Below are positions 18,167-27,545 of a stretch of DNA of 64,000 nucleotides, piece by piece (position 1 is the stretch's first letter; each line of letters begins with the position of its first letter). This DNA comes from Acidobacteriota bacterium (GTDB taxonomy: Bacteria > Acidobacteriota > Holophagae > Acanthopleuribacterales > Acanthopleuribacteraceae): assembly GCA_020637335.1 (NCBI GenBank), contig JACJWC010000007.1:62001-126000 (forward strand). The letters run 5' to 3'. Below the pieces are notes generated by a model. The model was not told the DNA's origin and made no database searches. It saw nothing but the letters and a program-made list of their open reading frames with translations. A program made the position numbers and the translations under genes.

Positions 18167-18397
18167 GTGACCAATTTAACCCTTTCCATCGATGAAACAT
18201 TGCTGAAAAAGGCGCGGATTCAGGCGCTGGAACACGGTACTTCGCTCAATGCTGTGGTACGAGAGTTTTTACAAAATTACGCAGGTGGCCCACAAAAATT
18301 CCAGAATCTGACAGCCGGTCTGTTGGAAAAAGCTAAAGCCGCAGCCGGTGACAGGGGAGGCAAAACCTGGAATAGGGATGAACTCCATGAGCGCTAG
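18167..18397 (+). CDS. vapB: VapB-type antitoxin
   Basis: A 76-residue protein opening with a ribbon-helix-helix pattern (TNLTLSIDETLLKKARIQAL, then EHGTSLNAVVREFLQNY), as in CopG/VapB antitoxins. It should bind the operon promoter and neutralise the PIN toxin through its C-terminal tail. I chose GTG at 18167, which follows AGGAGG by 5 nt. The longer frame from 18113 has no ribosome binding site. It overlaps the toxin gene by 11 nt, typical of toxin-antitoxin pairs. Confidence 0.85.
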   Translation: MTNLTLSIDETLLKKARIQALEHGTSLNAVVREFLQNYAGGPQKFQNLTAGLLEKAKAAAGDRGGKTWNRDELHER

Positions 18398-18806
18398 CTT
18401 TTTTGATACCAATGTATTGGTCTATGCTTTTGATCGGCACGATTCCGAAAAGCAAAAAAGAGCGCAGTCATTAATAGGTGACTATGGCAGTCGTGGTGAT
18501 TTGGTCATCAGTACCCAAGTATTGCAAGAGTTTTATGTCACGGTAACTAAGAAACTGGCCAGCCCAATAAACCCTGTCGATGCTGCAGGCATTGTCGCCG
18601 ACTTGGCCGAGTTTCCATTAATCCAAGTGAATAAAACGCTCATATCCCGGGCCATACAACGGCATCGGCAAGGTACTTTTTCCTTTTGGGATTGCATGAT
18701 CGTTGAAGCCGCATTGCAGGCAAACTGCCAAATTCTTTTCACCGAAGATATGCAGCACGGTCAACAAATGGGTACCCTCACGTTGCGGAATCCATTCTTA
18801 CCTTAA
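18387..18806 (+). CDS. vapC: VapC-type PIN-domain toxin ribonuclease
   Basis: A PIN domain of 139 residues with the expected acidic residues: Asp7 in FFDTNVLVYAFD, Glu48 in QVLQEF, Asp102 in FSFWDCMIVEAA and Asp121 in LFTEDMQHG. Such toxins cleave RNA in a magnesium-dependent way when released from the antitoxin. The ATG at 18387 overlaps the antitoxin stop by 11 nt; an in-frame ATG at 18378 is also possible. The active site is complete, so the pair is probably functional. Confidence 0.88.
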   Translation: MSASFFDTNVLVYAFDRHDSEKQKRAQSLIGDYGSRGDLVISTQVLQEFYVTVTKKLASPINPVDAAGIVADLAEFPLIQVNKTLISRAIQRHRQGTFSFWDCMIVEAALQANCQILFTEDMQHGQQMGTLTLRNPFLP

Positions 18807-18853
18807 TTCCATGGCGAAATAGAGCCCCATAATGTGCAAACTTGATGAAATTA

Positions 18854-19018
18854 TCAAAGAGGTTCACTGCTGTCGGATTCATCAAGCAGCTCCCACATCT
18901 CATTCTGGTGCAACCAAACGGGATCTGCGTTGCGCAAATTGACCTCATCCACATCGATTCCGTTAATGTTAGGAGGTCGCCGGATGCGCTTTTGCTTTCC
19001 ATTGACAAAAATGATCAT
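18854..19018 (-). CDS. Small protein, 54 residues, unknown function
   Basis: A short frame with protein-like composition: it starts MIIFVNGKQKRIRRPPNING, has an acidic centre (IDVDEVNLRNADPVWLHQ) and ends NEMWELLDESDSSEPL. The N-terminal strand with a basic patch, followed by a proline turn and aromatic residues, reads as a compact folded peptide. A purine-rich GAAAGAAAGAG lies 3 nt before the ATG at 19018. It is convergent with vapC. I do not recognise a named family, so no function is offered. Confidence 0.6.
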   Translation of the reverse strand: MIIFVNGKQKRIRRPPNINGIDVDEVNLRNADPVWLHQNEMWELLDESDSSEPL

Positions 19019-19673
19019 GAACTCTTTCTTTCGGCGCCAATTTCAGCAGGTAGGACAATGGCTTGATTCGTTTCCTCCCTTTTGGGGAGGAGGGCTGGCA
19101 GCCCGACCCACAATTATTTGGCCGCTTTCGGCCTAGCTTTTGATCCAAGTCATGTATCAACCAGGAGGCCAGAGGCCGATTGACCCGTGAGCCCACACCG
19201 ACGAAGGAGGTGTGGGAATAAGGTGACCCCACAATTCGGAGAGCCCGTGAGGGCGATTGAAGGCAGGATGGGGCCCCCAACGCGGAATTTTTCGGAGAAT
19301 AACGCAAACCATCGCCTGAAAAAGGGCAATGTGCAATTGGTTTTGGTGTTGTGAAAAGGGAATCAAAATTGGCGCTCAGTCGCCCGCTGGGCTCTGGCCA
19401 ACGCGCGCGGCCGTTTTCCCCACCCCTCCTTTCGTCGGGGTGGGCTCATGGATCATTCGGCCGCTGGCCTTCTGCTAGACGCTTGATTTGGATTGAATCA
19501 CAGGTTTGGTCTGCTGAGAAAAATTGGTCCGTAGGAAGCCATACCGTGCACTATTCGAATAACCAAACTCCAGAGGCGGGCTGGCAGCCCGACCCACGTT
19601 TGATTTTTAACCCAAAGTTACGCCTGAATGCTAAGCGCTAACTTGAATCTGGCCTCGTGTCTCTTGCCTCTTG
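19019..19673. repeat. REP-like repeats, copy D, in a gene-free gap
   Basis: Two kinds of repeat fill the gap. GGGCTGGCAGCCCGACCCAC occurs exactly at 19092-19111 and 19578-19597. A unit of about 50 nt around GAGCCCACACCGACGAAGG (19162-19215) has an inverted, diverged copy at about 19421-19475. The Cs and Gs are arranged to form strong hairpins. A partial version of the CTTGAATCTGGC/CTCTTGCCTC repeat lies at about 19643-19673, next to the following gene's stop. No coding frame is supported. Confidence 0.72.
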
Positions 19674-22600
19674 TCAGAACCGGCCTGGGGTGCCTTTGTC
19701 ACCGCGCGGCAAGTTTTGGGTTGAGGTGGCCCAATTGCTGCCGTATTGGTTGTCCAGGTTGGGGTTGGTCAGGTACATGCTGGCGCCATTGGGATCGGGC
19801 CAGATCGGGCCGCCGTCATAGTGCACTTCGTAGGCGATACTGCCATCTGGCCGCACCAACACCAACGCATCCGCGCCATTGCCCAAGGTCATTCCGGAAT
19901 AGACGTACTGGACCGAAACCCCGCCGTTTTGGTTGGTATTCCCATTGCGACCGAGCACAACAAATCCGCCAGCCGGTACATTCAAACTACTGGAAATGGT
20001 GAAGCTGTCGCTGCCGTCATCGCGAACCGTCCAACCCTGCAAGTTGATCGAACTTGTGCCCGGGTTGTAGAGTTCAAACCATTCACCGCGACTATCGGAA
20101 ACGGCTGCTGGGTTCTGCATGATTTCCGTGATCATGATCGAGGCCACAGGTGCCGTGACCTGAAGCGATTGGCTAGCTTGGTCGGTTGCGCCCAGGTTAT
20201 CGGTCACCGTCAGGGTCACGGAATACGTACCTGCGCTGGTGTAGGTGTGTTGCGGATTGGTCGCTGTTGAAGTCGAGCCATCGCCAAACGACCAATTACG
20301 CGCAACGATGGAACCATCGGCATCGCTACTCTGGTCGGAAAAGCTGGTGCTCAAGCCATTGATCGCAACACTGAAATCGGCTACGGGCGCCTGGTTACCA
20401 GCTGTTACCCCTTCGATCCAGATGGGCGCCGTCCAAACTTCCTGGCCATCCGCTTGAGTTATGCGCGCATAAAAGAAATCGGTTCCGCCAACCGACACCG
20501 GGCTGAATGTGGCACTGAACGCGCTGCCCGATCCGCTTTGATAAGCGCTGACCGATGTGCCGCCAATCCGCCCGGAGTAAAGGGTAATGTTACTGGTCGC
20601 TTCGCCGTCCGGATCGGAAACAAAGACATCCAAACTAACCGATTGGCCTACAGGCACTTGAACTACCGAAGCCATGGTGTAATCCGTGCTGCCAAATCCA
20701 GCCAGATAGGTAACCAAAACGTTGCGGTCTTCGCAGGCATAGGTTCGACCCGCCCGCAACGCGGCCAAAATTTCGGCTTTGTCCAAAGTTGGGGCCAAGA
20801 TGGCGGTTCGCTGCTCATTGGCTAAGCCCCAGTTGGGGTAATGCGTGTCTTGATCACCTGCCGGCCCGACGTGATAACCCTTGAGCAGCAGGTTGTTGTA
20901 ATAAGACGAGTAATTGCTCGAACTCGGTTCACCGTAGGTAGTGGAGGTGGCAAAGGCCGGCCCGGATTTGATGGCGACCAAGCTCACGGCCTGATCCCAA
21001 TCAGCGCGATAGGGATTGTTGAAGATGCCATTGAAGTCCGAACTGCTGGGATGGCACAGCTCGCCAAAACTCCCGTTGGACGCGATTAACGCAAACAAAC
21101 TCGCGTAGTCGCCCTTATCGACAAAGCTATCGTAATTGCCGGCTTCCCAGCCCCACAGCGTGTCGGCATCGTAGATCACGTGGCCACCGGTTGAAATCGT
21201 GCCCCATTCCGCTCCGTAAATACCCACAAAATTGGTGGACTCCTGGTTGACCGTTTGGGTTTCCAACACGCCTGAATGGTAATCGGCAATCGCCATCCCT
21301 GCGGTTGCATGATTGTGATCGGCAATCATTAGATAATCCAGATTGGCCACATCGCGGCCATAGCGCAGGGCTGCTGCCACACCGTTGTAGTTGGGATCAT
21401 TGGCCTTATTGCCGTCCGAGTAACTGGAATGGGCATGTAGGTTACCAAAATAAACGTTGTATAAGCTGCTGGGCGGTCGCTCCACCACATTGATGGACAC
21501 CGTATCGCTCGTGGATAAAGAACCATCGCTGGCCTGCAACTCAAAAGTGTACAAACCAAGCGCACCCAGATCGACCGCAGTGGTCGCCTGATTGCCGTTA
21601 TGAATGACCACAAAAGCCTGATCTCCCGCGACCAATTGCCACTGAACGGTCAAAGCATCGCCATCGGGATCACTGACTGCGCCATTGAGGTTAAGGGTCA
21701 GGAAACTACCATCCCAGTAAGCGGTTTGATCCGCACCTGCATTAACAACAGGCGCCTGATTTCCGCCTCCGCCACCGGAACCGCTTTCAAAGAAGCCTGG
21801 ACTCCCTTTATCTCCACCCGGCAGGCTAGCGGTGGAAAGCGACCAGTTGCTGGAACTCTGATTGTCGAGACCAGGCGCTTGCAACATCATGGAAGCGCCA
21901 TTGGGGCTGGGCCAACCCGCCAAACCGTAATCGACTTCATCCGCTATAGAGTTGTCCGGCCGGACCAGCACAATTTCATCGTCCGCATTGGCCAGGTTAA
22001 ATCCGGAATAAACATAATCGACATTTACCCCGCCATTGGTGGTGGAATTACCATTGTTTCCCAAAACCAAAAAGCCACCTGCAGCAATGGTTAAGGCGCC
22101 TTGAATGGTATGGTTGTCGGATCCATTGTCGCGAATGATCCAGCCAGTCAGGGAAACGCTGATACCCGAAGGATTGTAGAGTTCAAACCACTCGCCACTG
22201 CTGTCGCTGACGGCTGCCGGATTCTGCATGATTTCAGTAATGACCAAATCGGCCACACCATTGGGCCCGGTTCCTGGTGTGCCCAAATCACCGGAGGGCA
22301 GGTTTAACGTTGCCAATTGCCAGTTCGCCCCAACTTGATTATCCAAAGAGAGACTGGACAACTCCATTGATGCACCATTCGGTGTTGGCCAACCGGCACC
22401 ATAACGAATATCTTGGGCAACCGATTGGTCAGGCCGCAGCAAAACCACCTCATCAGCACTATTGGCCAGGGAAAAGTTGCTGTATTGGTAGCCAACCTGG
22501 ACACCGCCATTGGTGGCCGTGTTGGCATTACGGCCCAGGACCAGGTACCCGCCGGCAGGAACCCAAACGTCCACAGCAATCACGTGGGCATCACTGCCCA

Positions 22601-22841
22601 GATCCTTTAGGGTCCAACCATTTAAGTTAACGGGGCTTGAGCCCGGGTTAAATACCTCAAAATACTCACCATTCGTATCCGATACAGCGGCAGGATTCTG
22701 CATGATCTCGGTCACGATCAGCTGATCAAGTCCCGCCATTTTCAGAGCATAAGGTTCACAGCGCACATCACACTCACACAACGGTGTGTGTTGGTGATGG
22801 CCCTGATCAATCAAAAACAGACAAAAAACAAGCATCCACAT
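19674..22841 (-). CDS. Secreted multidomain protein: lamin-tail domains, PHP-type phosphoesterase, PKD domain
   Basis: A 1055-residue protein. Three lamin-tail domains, each opening with a variant of TEIMQNPAAVSD, begin near residues 42, 198 and 902. An Ig/cadherin-like segment (NQAPVVNAGADQ) starts near 355. From about 462 a PHP-like metallo-phosphoesterase shows FGNLHAHSSYSDG, YLMIADHNHA, GELCHPSSSDF and GDQDTHYPNW, which would supply metal ligands. A PKD domain (FGDGSTSTATNPQHTYTSAG) lies near 845. A short hydrophobic N-terminus (MWMLVFCLFLI) suggests export. AGGGA lies just before the ATG at 22841. The substrate is unknown; phosphodiester cleavage outside the cell is inferred from the PHP motifs. 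Confidence 0.85.
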   Translation of the reverse strand: MWMLVFCLFLIDQGHHQHTPLCECDVRCEPYALKMAGLDQLIVTEIMQNPAAVSDTNGEYFEVFNPGSSPVNLNGWTLKDLGSDAHVIAVDVWVPAGGYLVLGRNANTATNGGVQVGYQYSNFSLANSADEVVLLRPDQSVAQDIRYGAGWPTPNGASMELSSLSLDNQVGANWQLATLNLPSGDLGTPGTGPNGVADLVITEIMQNPAAVSDSSGEWFELYNPSGISVSLTGWIIRDNGSDNHTIQGALTIAAGGFLVLGNNGNSTTNGGVNVDYVYSGFNLANADDEIVLVRPDNSIADEVDYGLAGWPSPNGASMMLQAPGLDNQSSSNWSLSTASLPGGDKGSPGFFESGSGGGGGNQAPVVNAGADQTAYWDGSFLTLNLNGAVSDPDGDALTVQWQLVAGDQAFVVIHNGNQATTAVDLGALGLYTFELQASDGSLSTSDTVSINVVERPPSSLYNVYFGNLHAHSSYSDGNKANDPNYNGVAAALRYGRDVANLDYLMIADHNHATAGMAIADYHSGVLETQTVNQESTNFVGIYGAEWGTISTGGHVIYDADTLWGWEAGNYDSFVDKGDYASLFALIASNGSFGELCHPSSSDFNGIFNNPYRADWDQAVSLVAIKSGPAFATSTTYGEPSSSNYSSYYNNLLLKGYHVGPAGDQDTHYPNWGLANEQRTAILAPTLDKAEILAALRAGRTYACEDRNVLVTYLAGFGSTDYTMASVVQVPVGQSVSLDVFVSDPDGEATSNITLYSGRIGGTSVSAYQSGSGSAFSATFSPVSVGGTDFFYARITQADGQEVWTAPIWIEGVTAGNQAPVADFSVAINGLSTSFSDQSSDADGSIVARNWSFGDGSTSTATNPQHTYTSAGTYSVTLTVTDNLGATDQASQSLQVTAPVASIMITEIMQNPAAVSDSRGEWFELYNPGTSSINLQGWTVRDDGSDSFTISSSLNVPAGGFVVLGRNGNTNQNGGVSVQYVYSGMTLGNGADALVLVRPDGSIAYEVHYDGGPIWPDPNGASMYLTNPNLDNQYGSNWATSTQNLPRGDKGTPGRF

Positions 22842-23085
22842 CGGTCCCTCCCAGTCCCAATCGGCTCAGGCATCGCATTGTCAACAGGCTATGTAAAATT
22901 CAGTTTACACTTTTCTTTACCATTTCTTTACAAAAAATCCGCAAAGGCTGTAAACAAGCGCCAATTGTGACGATTTTCATGTTTTAAGCGGGTTTGAGGG
23001 TTGTTAGGAAACCTTTTAAACCAAATAGGTTCCCAAATGACCCTTAGAAATCCCGGGCCATCCCCTGGCGCAATCTTTTTTTGCC

Positions 23086-26000
23086 TTAAGACCGGATTTG
23101 CTGGAGCAGGTCTTGGATTTCGCTTTCGTTAAGGCTGCTGATCGCCATTTCCATAGCATCTAGCCAGGTGCGAGCACTGGCCGGAGCTTGGGTTTGGATG
23201 CGTTTGAGCAATTGGCGCCAGGCACTGACCTCGTAGGCTTCCAATTGGCTCATTTCGGCCAGGAAAGGCCTTAAGTAAGTTTTGGCTGCTGGGTCGAGTT
23301 GGGACACGGGTTCGGTGGCTATTTGCGGCGCAACGTTTTCCTGCAGGGATTCAAAGGGGACTTTGAACCAGAACACGCTGCCGGAGCCCTGATCGGGATC
23401 GCTTAATCCGGTTTGACCGCCATGGGCCTGAATAGCCAGGCGGCAGAATGCCAAGCCCAGACCACTGGACCGGACCCTGCCGGATTCGGCTACCTGACTT
23501 TGACCAAAAGCCTCCCAAATGCGGGTGCGATGTTCGACGGGTACGCCAGGTCCCTGGTCCTGAACGGCAACCGAAACGCCCGAATCGTCGTGATTGACCC
23601 GGATAAACACGTTTCCACCGGTGGGGTTGAATTTAATCGCGTTGGTCAGAAAATTGACCAGGACCCGGACCAGAATTTCGCGGTCGGCCTCGAGCAGGTA
23701 ATCTTTGGCCTGTTCATGGATCAGGTTCTGATTGCGGGTCCGCGCCAAATGTTCGACTTCGGCAAGAGCTTCCCTGACCACATCATTGAGACCGACCCGT
23801 TCCTTGCGCAATTTGAGCTCAGTGGTTTCAAATTTTTGCAGGTCGAGAATGTTCAAGACCAGGTTCAGCATTTGACGGGCGGCGTGACGGGCATTTTTGA
23901 GGGCAGCGGCCGGTGAAAGTAACAAATCGCTGTGCAGGATGGCGCTTAGTGGGTTTTTTAAATCGTGCACAATCATGGACATCATCGATTGTTTGAAGGA
24001 GTCCAGTTCGCGCAGTTGTTGATTGGCCAATGCCAAATCCTCCGTCCGAATTTGGACCTCGCGTTCCAACCAAATACTGCGTTTGCGCAAGAGTCGCAGT
24101 CGAATCAGGGGAATGGCAACCAGGATCAGGATGGCGCTGCCGTAAAAGAGGATTTGCGCCCACCAAGTCTTGTACCAGGGCGGATGAATCACGATTAAAA
24201 CGGACTGGACCGGACTAGGGGTGCCAATGGCATTGATGGCTTGCGCGTGGAATGTGTAGTGGCCCGGCTGCATTTTAGTGAAGGTGGCGCGTCGGTTATT
24301 GGCATCGGTTTCGATCCAATCGGGGTGGAATCCAGCCATTTGGTAACGGTACTGAATCAGATTAGGGGCACGAAAATCGGCTGCTGCCATCTCGATACTG
24401 AAAATCGATTGGCCTGGATACAAATCAATCTGAGGCGTTCTTGGCAAAACCTCGGACAAAACATCCGAGCCCGGCACAATCCGTTTGTTAAAAAGGAAAA
24501 AGTCGCGCAATGCCAGTTGAGGCGGGCGCGTGTCACGTTTGAAGGTTAAGGGATCAAAACGGGAAAACCCGCTGCCACTGCCAATATACATTCGGCCTTG
24601 TGCATCAATGGCCCCAACTTCGCGGACATAAAGATCATCCAAAAACCCGTCCTCTGTCGTGAATCGCGTAACAGAGCGGTCCTCAGGGTTCAAACGATAC
24701 AGTCCATTGTTGGTACCCACCCAAATCTGACCGGCCGGATCGCGGGTCAGGGATTTAATACTTGGCGCGGTTAGGCTGGGGGCAGCGGGCGAAAAACGGT
24801 TGAGGCTAGGCTGGAGGAGATAAAGGCCCGTTGCAGTCCCAACCCAGATCTGATCTGGCCCCTGAACCAGCAGGGCCCAGATGGATCCATCGGGCAAAGC
24901 ATTCGGGTTTCCAGGGTCCGTTTCCCAACTCGTAGATGTTTCGTTTGTGAGATTCAAGCGCGCAAGTCCTTGTTGGGTGCCAATCCAGAGCGAACCTTGG
25001 CCATCAAACGCCAACGCTTCAATGGTTTCATTGGGCAGTTTCAAAACATCTTTGCGAAAAACGCCAAAGGTGGGATTGGCCTCAAAAGGCTGTGAGGGTG
25101 CGCGATACAGGCCCGAATACGTGCCAACCCACACCACACCCGAGTCATCTTCTGCAAGGGTAAGGATCGTGTTATTTGCCAAATAATCTGAAGCACCACG
25201 TTGGGCTTCAAAGTGGGTGAAATGAAGTGGCTCCTTGTTTATTTCAGTCACGGCAAGACCGTGTCCAATGGTGCCTAACCAGAGTCGATTGTCTGAGTCA
25301 AACAGCAGATCACTGACGGCCGTATGCTCAAACCCATGCGGAACCAAGTCGACCGTTTCCCAGTGTGAAAGTTCACCATCCGAACTGTGGGTCAAACCGA
25401 CATTATCGCCAGCCCAAAGGCGCCCCCTGGGATCGATGGCAAAAGCTGAACCCACCTGCAACGGAAAGGAATTGGGATCGGCTGGACGTTGGTAATAGGT
25501 TTCAATTTGTTGTTGTACCGGGTCCACGTAGACCAAACCCGCACTACCACCAGACAACCAGATCAAGTCCTGCTGATCCTGAAAAAAGTGAGTAGGTGAA
25601 CCAACGGGTAATCCAAATGGGTCATTGGGCTCCGAATCGAAGAACAAGTATTTGGGTAAATCCTGACCCACTTGGTCGACTGGCAAAAAGGCCAAGGCCC
25701 CGTTCGGATCAGCAAACCAGAAATTGCCTTTTCGATCCTCTAGGATAGAAAAAACCACATCGATGGGGATCCCGGAACCCTCCGGATCGCCCGTGTACTG
25801 GTGCAGAAATTTCGGGTTGGACTGGGATTGCTGGGCCAACGGCAAGCGGGATACACCTTCGCCCCAGGTGCCAATCCACAGATCGCCACGCGAATCGGCC
25901 AACAAACAATAGATTTCATCGTCGTGCAAGCTGGTCGGATTTTCGCCATCGTGGAGGAAAGTCACAATTTGATCCGGCTTTCGATCATCCCAAAGGTTCA

Positions 26001-26607
26001 AGCCTTTTTTGGTGCCGATAAATAGCTGATGGTCCGTTGTTTGCGCGAAAGCCGTCACCCGGTTGTGGGACAAAGCATCCGGCCGACTGGCATCCTCGGC
26101 AAAGTGTAAAAACAGGGTTTGTTGCGGCCAGATCTGGCGATCCAAACGATAGGCACCTCCGCCGGTTCCAACCCAGATATGACCTGACCGATCCTCGTAC
26201 ACAGAATAAACCCGCGGATGGGGCATGTTTTGGGCACCATCTGGTTGATTTTCAAAAGCGGTCCAATGTTCGGTTTTTAAATCAAACGCATACAAACCCG
26301 CGGTTTTGGTCCCAATCCACAGGACCTGATCCCGATCAACACAGAGTGCAGTAATAAAATTGCTTTTGAGGGGACAGCTGTCGCTCTGCATATCGTATAA
26401 GCGCAGGCGGTAGCCATCAAAGCGGTAGAGGCCGGTTTCACTGCCGATCCACAACAAGCCAGAGGCATCGCGAACCGTACAGGTAATCGCTTTATTATCC
26501 AAACCCAGGCGCGGTGGAAAGCGCATAAAACGAACATTGGCAGGCCGTTGCGCCCAAACAAATCCGCTAGAGGCGAGCACAAAGAGCAGAAGCGCGAAAT
26601 GCTTCAT
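23086..26607 (-). CDS. Sensor histidine kinase with two-component-regulator propellers and Y_Y_Y domain
   Basis: The 1173-residue protein starts with a signal peptide (MKHFALLLFVLASSGFVWAQ). Residues about 40-690 are propeller repeats of the Reg_prop type, with many copies of LWIGT.. .GL.R motifs. A Y_Y_Y domain follows (about 700-770), then a membrane helix (ILFYGSAILILVAIPLI). The kinase has the H-box MIVHDLKNPLSAIL near residue 885, the N-box FLTNAIKFNP, and G-boxes VQDQGPGV and SSGLGLAFC. A C-terminal tail of about 90 residues is unassigned. It probably senses an extracellular carbohydrate-type ligand. No receiver domain is attached. Its ATG overlaps the stop of the response regulator-GGDEF gene (ATGA), making that protein the likely partner. 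Confidence 0.9.
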   Translation of the reverse strand: MKHFALLLFVLASSGFVWAQRPANVRFMRFPPRLGLDNKAITCTVRDASGLLWIGSETGLYRFDGYRLRLYDMQSDSCPLKSNFITALCVDRDQVLWIGTKTAGLYAFDLKTEHWTAFENQPDGAQNMPHPRVYSVYEDRSGHIWVGTGGGAYRLDRQIWPQQTLFLHFAEDASRPDALSHNRVTAFAQTTDHQLFIGTKKGLNLWDDRKPDQIVTFLHDGENPTSLHDDEIYCLLADSRGDLWIGTWGEGVSRLPLAQQSQSNPKFLHQYTGDPEGSGIPIDVVFSILEDRKGNFWFADPNGALAFLPVDQVGQDLPKYLFFDSEPNDPFGLPVGSPTHFFQDQQDLIWLSGGSAGLVYVDPVQQQIETYYQRPADPNSFPLQVGSAFAIDPRGRLWAGDNVGLTHSSDGELSHWETVDLVPHGFEHTAVSDLLFDSDNRLWLGTIGHGLAVTEINKEPLHFTHFEAQRGASDYLANNTILTLAEDDSGVVWVGTYSGLYRAPSQPFEANPTFGVFRKDVLKLPNETIEALAFDGQGSLWIGTQQGLARLNLTNETSTSWETDPGNPNALPDGSIWALLVQGPDQIWVGTATGLYLLQPSLNRFSPAAPSLTAPSIKSLTRDPAGQIWVGTNNGLYRLNPEDRSVTRFTTEDGFLDDLYVREVGAIDAQGRMYIGSGSGFSRFDPLTFKRDTRPPQLALRDFFLFNKRIVPGSDVLSEVLPRTPQIDLYPGQSIFSIEMAAADFRAPNLIQYRYQMAGFHPDWIETDANNRRATFTKMQPGHYTFHAQAINAIGTPSPVQSVLIVIHPPWYKTWWAQILFYGSAILILVAIPLIRLRLLRKRSIWLEREVQIRTEDLALANQQLRELDSFKQSMMSMIVHDLKNPLSAILHSDLLLSPAAALKNARHAARQMLNLVLNILDLQKFETTELKLRKERVGLNDVVREALAEVEHLARTRNQNLIHEQAKDYLLEADREILVRVLVNFLTNAIKFNPTGGNVFIRVNHDDSGVSVAVQDQGPGVPVEHRTRIWEAFGQSQVAESGRVRSSGLGLAFCRLAIQAHGGQTGLSDPDQGSGSVFWFKVPFESLQENVAPQIATEPVSQLDPAAKTYLRPFLAEMSQLEAYEVSAWRQLLKRIQTQAPASARTWLDAMEMAISSLNESEIQDLLQQIRS

Positions 26608-27545
26608 TCGGCGACGACCTGGTTACGACCGCCGTGTTTGGCGCGGTAGAGATGGCCATCTGCGCGTTTTAAGAAATCCGTTGCGGACTCTTCCCAGTGA
26701 TACGCCGTCACCCCAAAACTGGCTGTTATGGAACCCCAAGGTTCCTGGCGATCCGTTTCAATGACGTGGCGCAATTTTTCAGCAAGCGCACGTGATTCCT
26801 CTACCCCGCAATGGCGCAAAAGGATGGCGAACTCTTCCCCACCCCAACGCGCAAACAAATCGGAATCGCGCACGCAACTGCGACCCAATTCGGCCAGGCG
26901 TTTGAGGACTTGATCGCCTGTGTCGTGACCAAATGTATCGTTAATCCTTTTAAAATGGTCGATGTCGATCATGATCAGACCCAAGGGCGTGTGATAGCGG
27001 TTGGCCAGAATCTGTTCGCGTGCTTGGATCTCGTCCCATTTTCGCCGGTTGGGTAATCCGGTCAGTGCATCGGTTACGGATTGTTCCAACAAACGCGCAT
27101 TGGCCACTTCTAATGCGAGTTTTTGGTCTTCCAAAACCAGGTTCTGTTGACGAATTGTTTTGAGCGAATCGGCCAGTTTGAGCACGGTTCCGACTCGGGC
27201 GGTTAATTCAATCGGATCGACCGGTTTGCGGATATAGTCCACCGCCCCGGCTTCCAGGGCAGTCTGCAAATTCTCAGAAGTGGTCATCACCCCGGTACAC
27301 ATAATCACGGGAATCTGGGCGGTTTCGGCATCCATTTTCAGCTGGCGAATGAAGGTCAAACCATCCATTTCCGGCATTTCCCAATCGGTGATGATCAGTT
27401 CCGGTTGGCGGGCTCGGGCAATCGCAAGGGCTTTTCGACCATCCAAGGCCTGAAACACGGCCACATTGGGATGGGAGGATTCCATGACCTGGACCAGTGC
27501 CAAAAGGTTTTGCGGTTCATCATCAACAATCAGGACAGATTTCAT
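26604..27545 (-). CDS. Response regulator with GGDEF diguanylate cyclase domain
   Basis: A receiver domain (VLIVDDEP, phospho-acceptor Asp in ELIITDWEMPEMDG, Lys in DYIRKPVDP) is joined through a helical linker to a GGDEF domain with an intact RWGGEEFAILL. RDSD five residues before GGEEF fits the product-inhibition I-site. It should make cyclic di-GMP when phosphorylated. I chose the ATG at 27545, which follows GAGGAA; the frame continues upstream but lacks a better site. The gene is coupled by ATGA overlap to the propeller histidine kinase, probably its cognate kinase. 313 residues. Confidence 0.93.
   Translation of the reverse strand: MKSVLIVDDEPQNLLALVQVMESSHPNVAVFQALDGRKALAIARARQPELIITDWEMPEMDGLTFIRQLKMDAETAQIPVIMCTGVMTTSENLQTALEAGAVDYIRKPVDPIELTARVGTVLKLADSLKTIRQQNLVLEDQKLALEVANARLLEQSVTDALTGLPNRRKWDEIQAREQILANRYHTPLGLIMIDIDHFKRINDTFGHDTGDQVLKRLAELGRSCVRDSDLFARWGGEEFAILLRHCGVEESRALAEKLRHVIETDRQEPWGSITASFGVTAYHWEESATDFLKRADGHLYRAKHGGRNQVVAE

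Noticed and set aside
19092..19597. A CRISPR array, considered because of the repeated 20-mer
   Set aside because: There are only two copies almost 500 nt apart, with no regular spacers and no cas genes.
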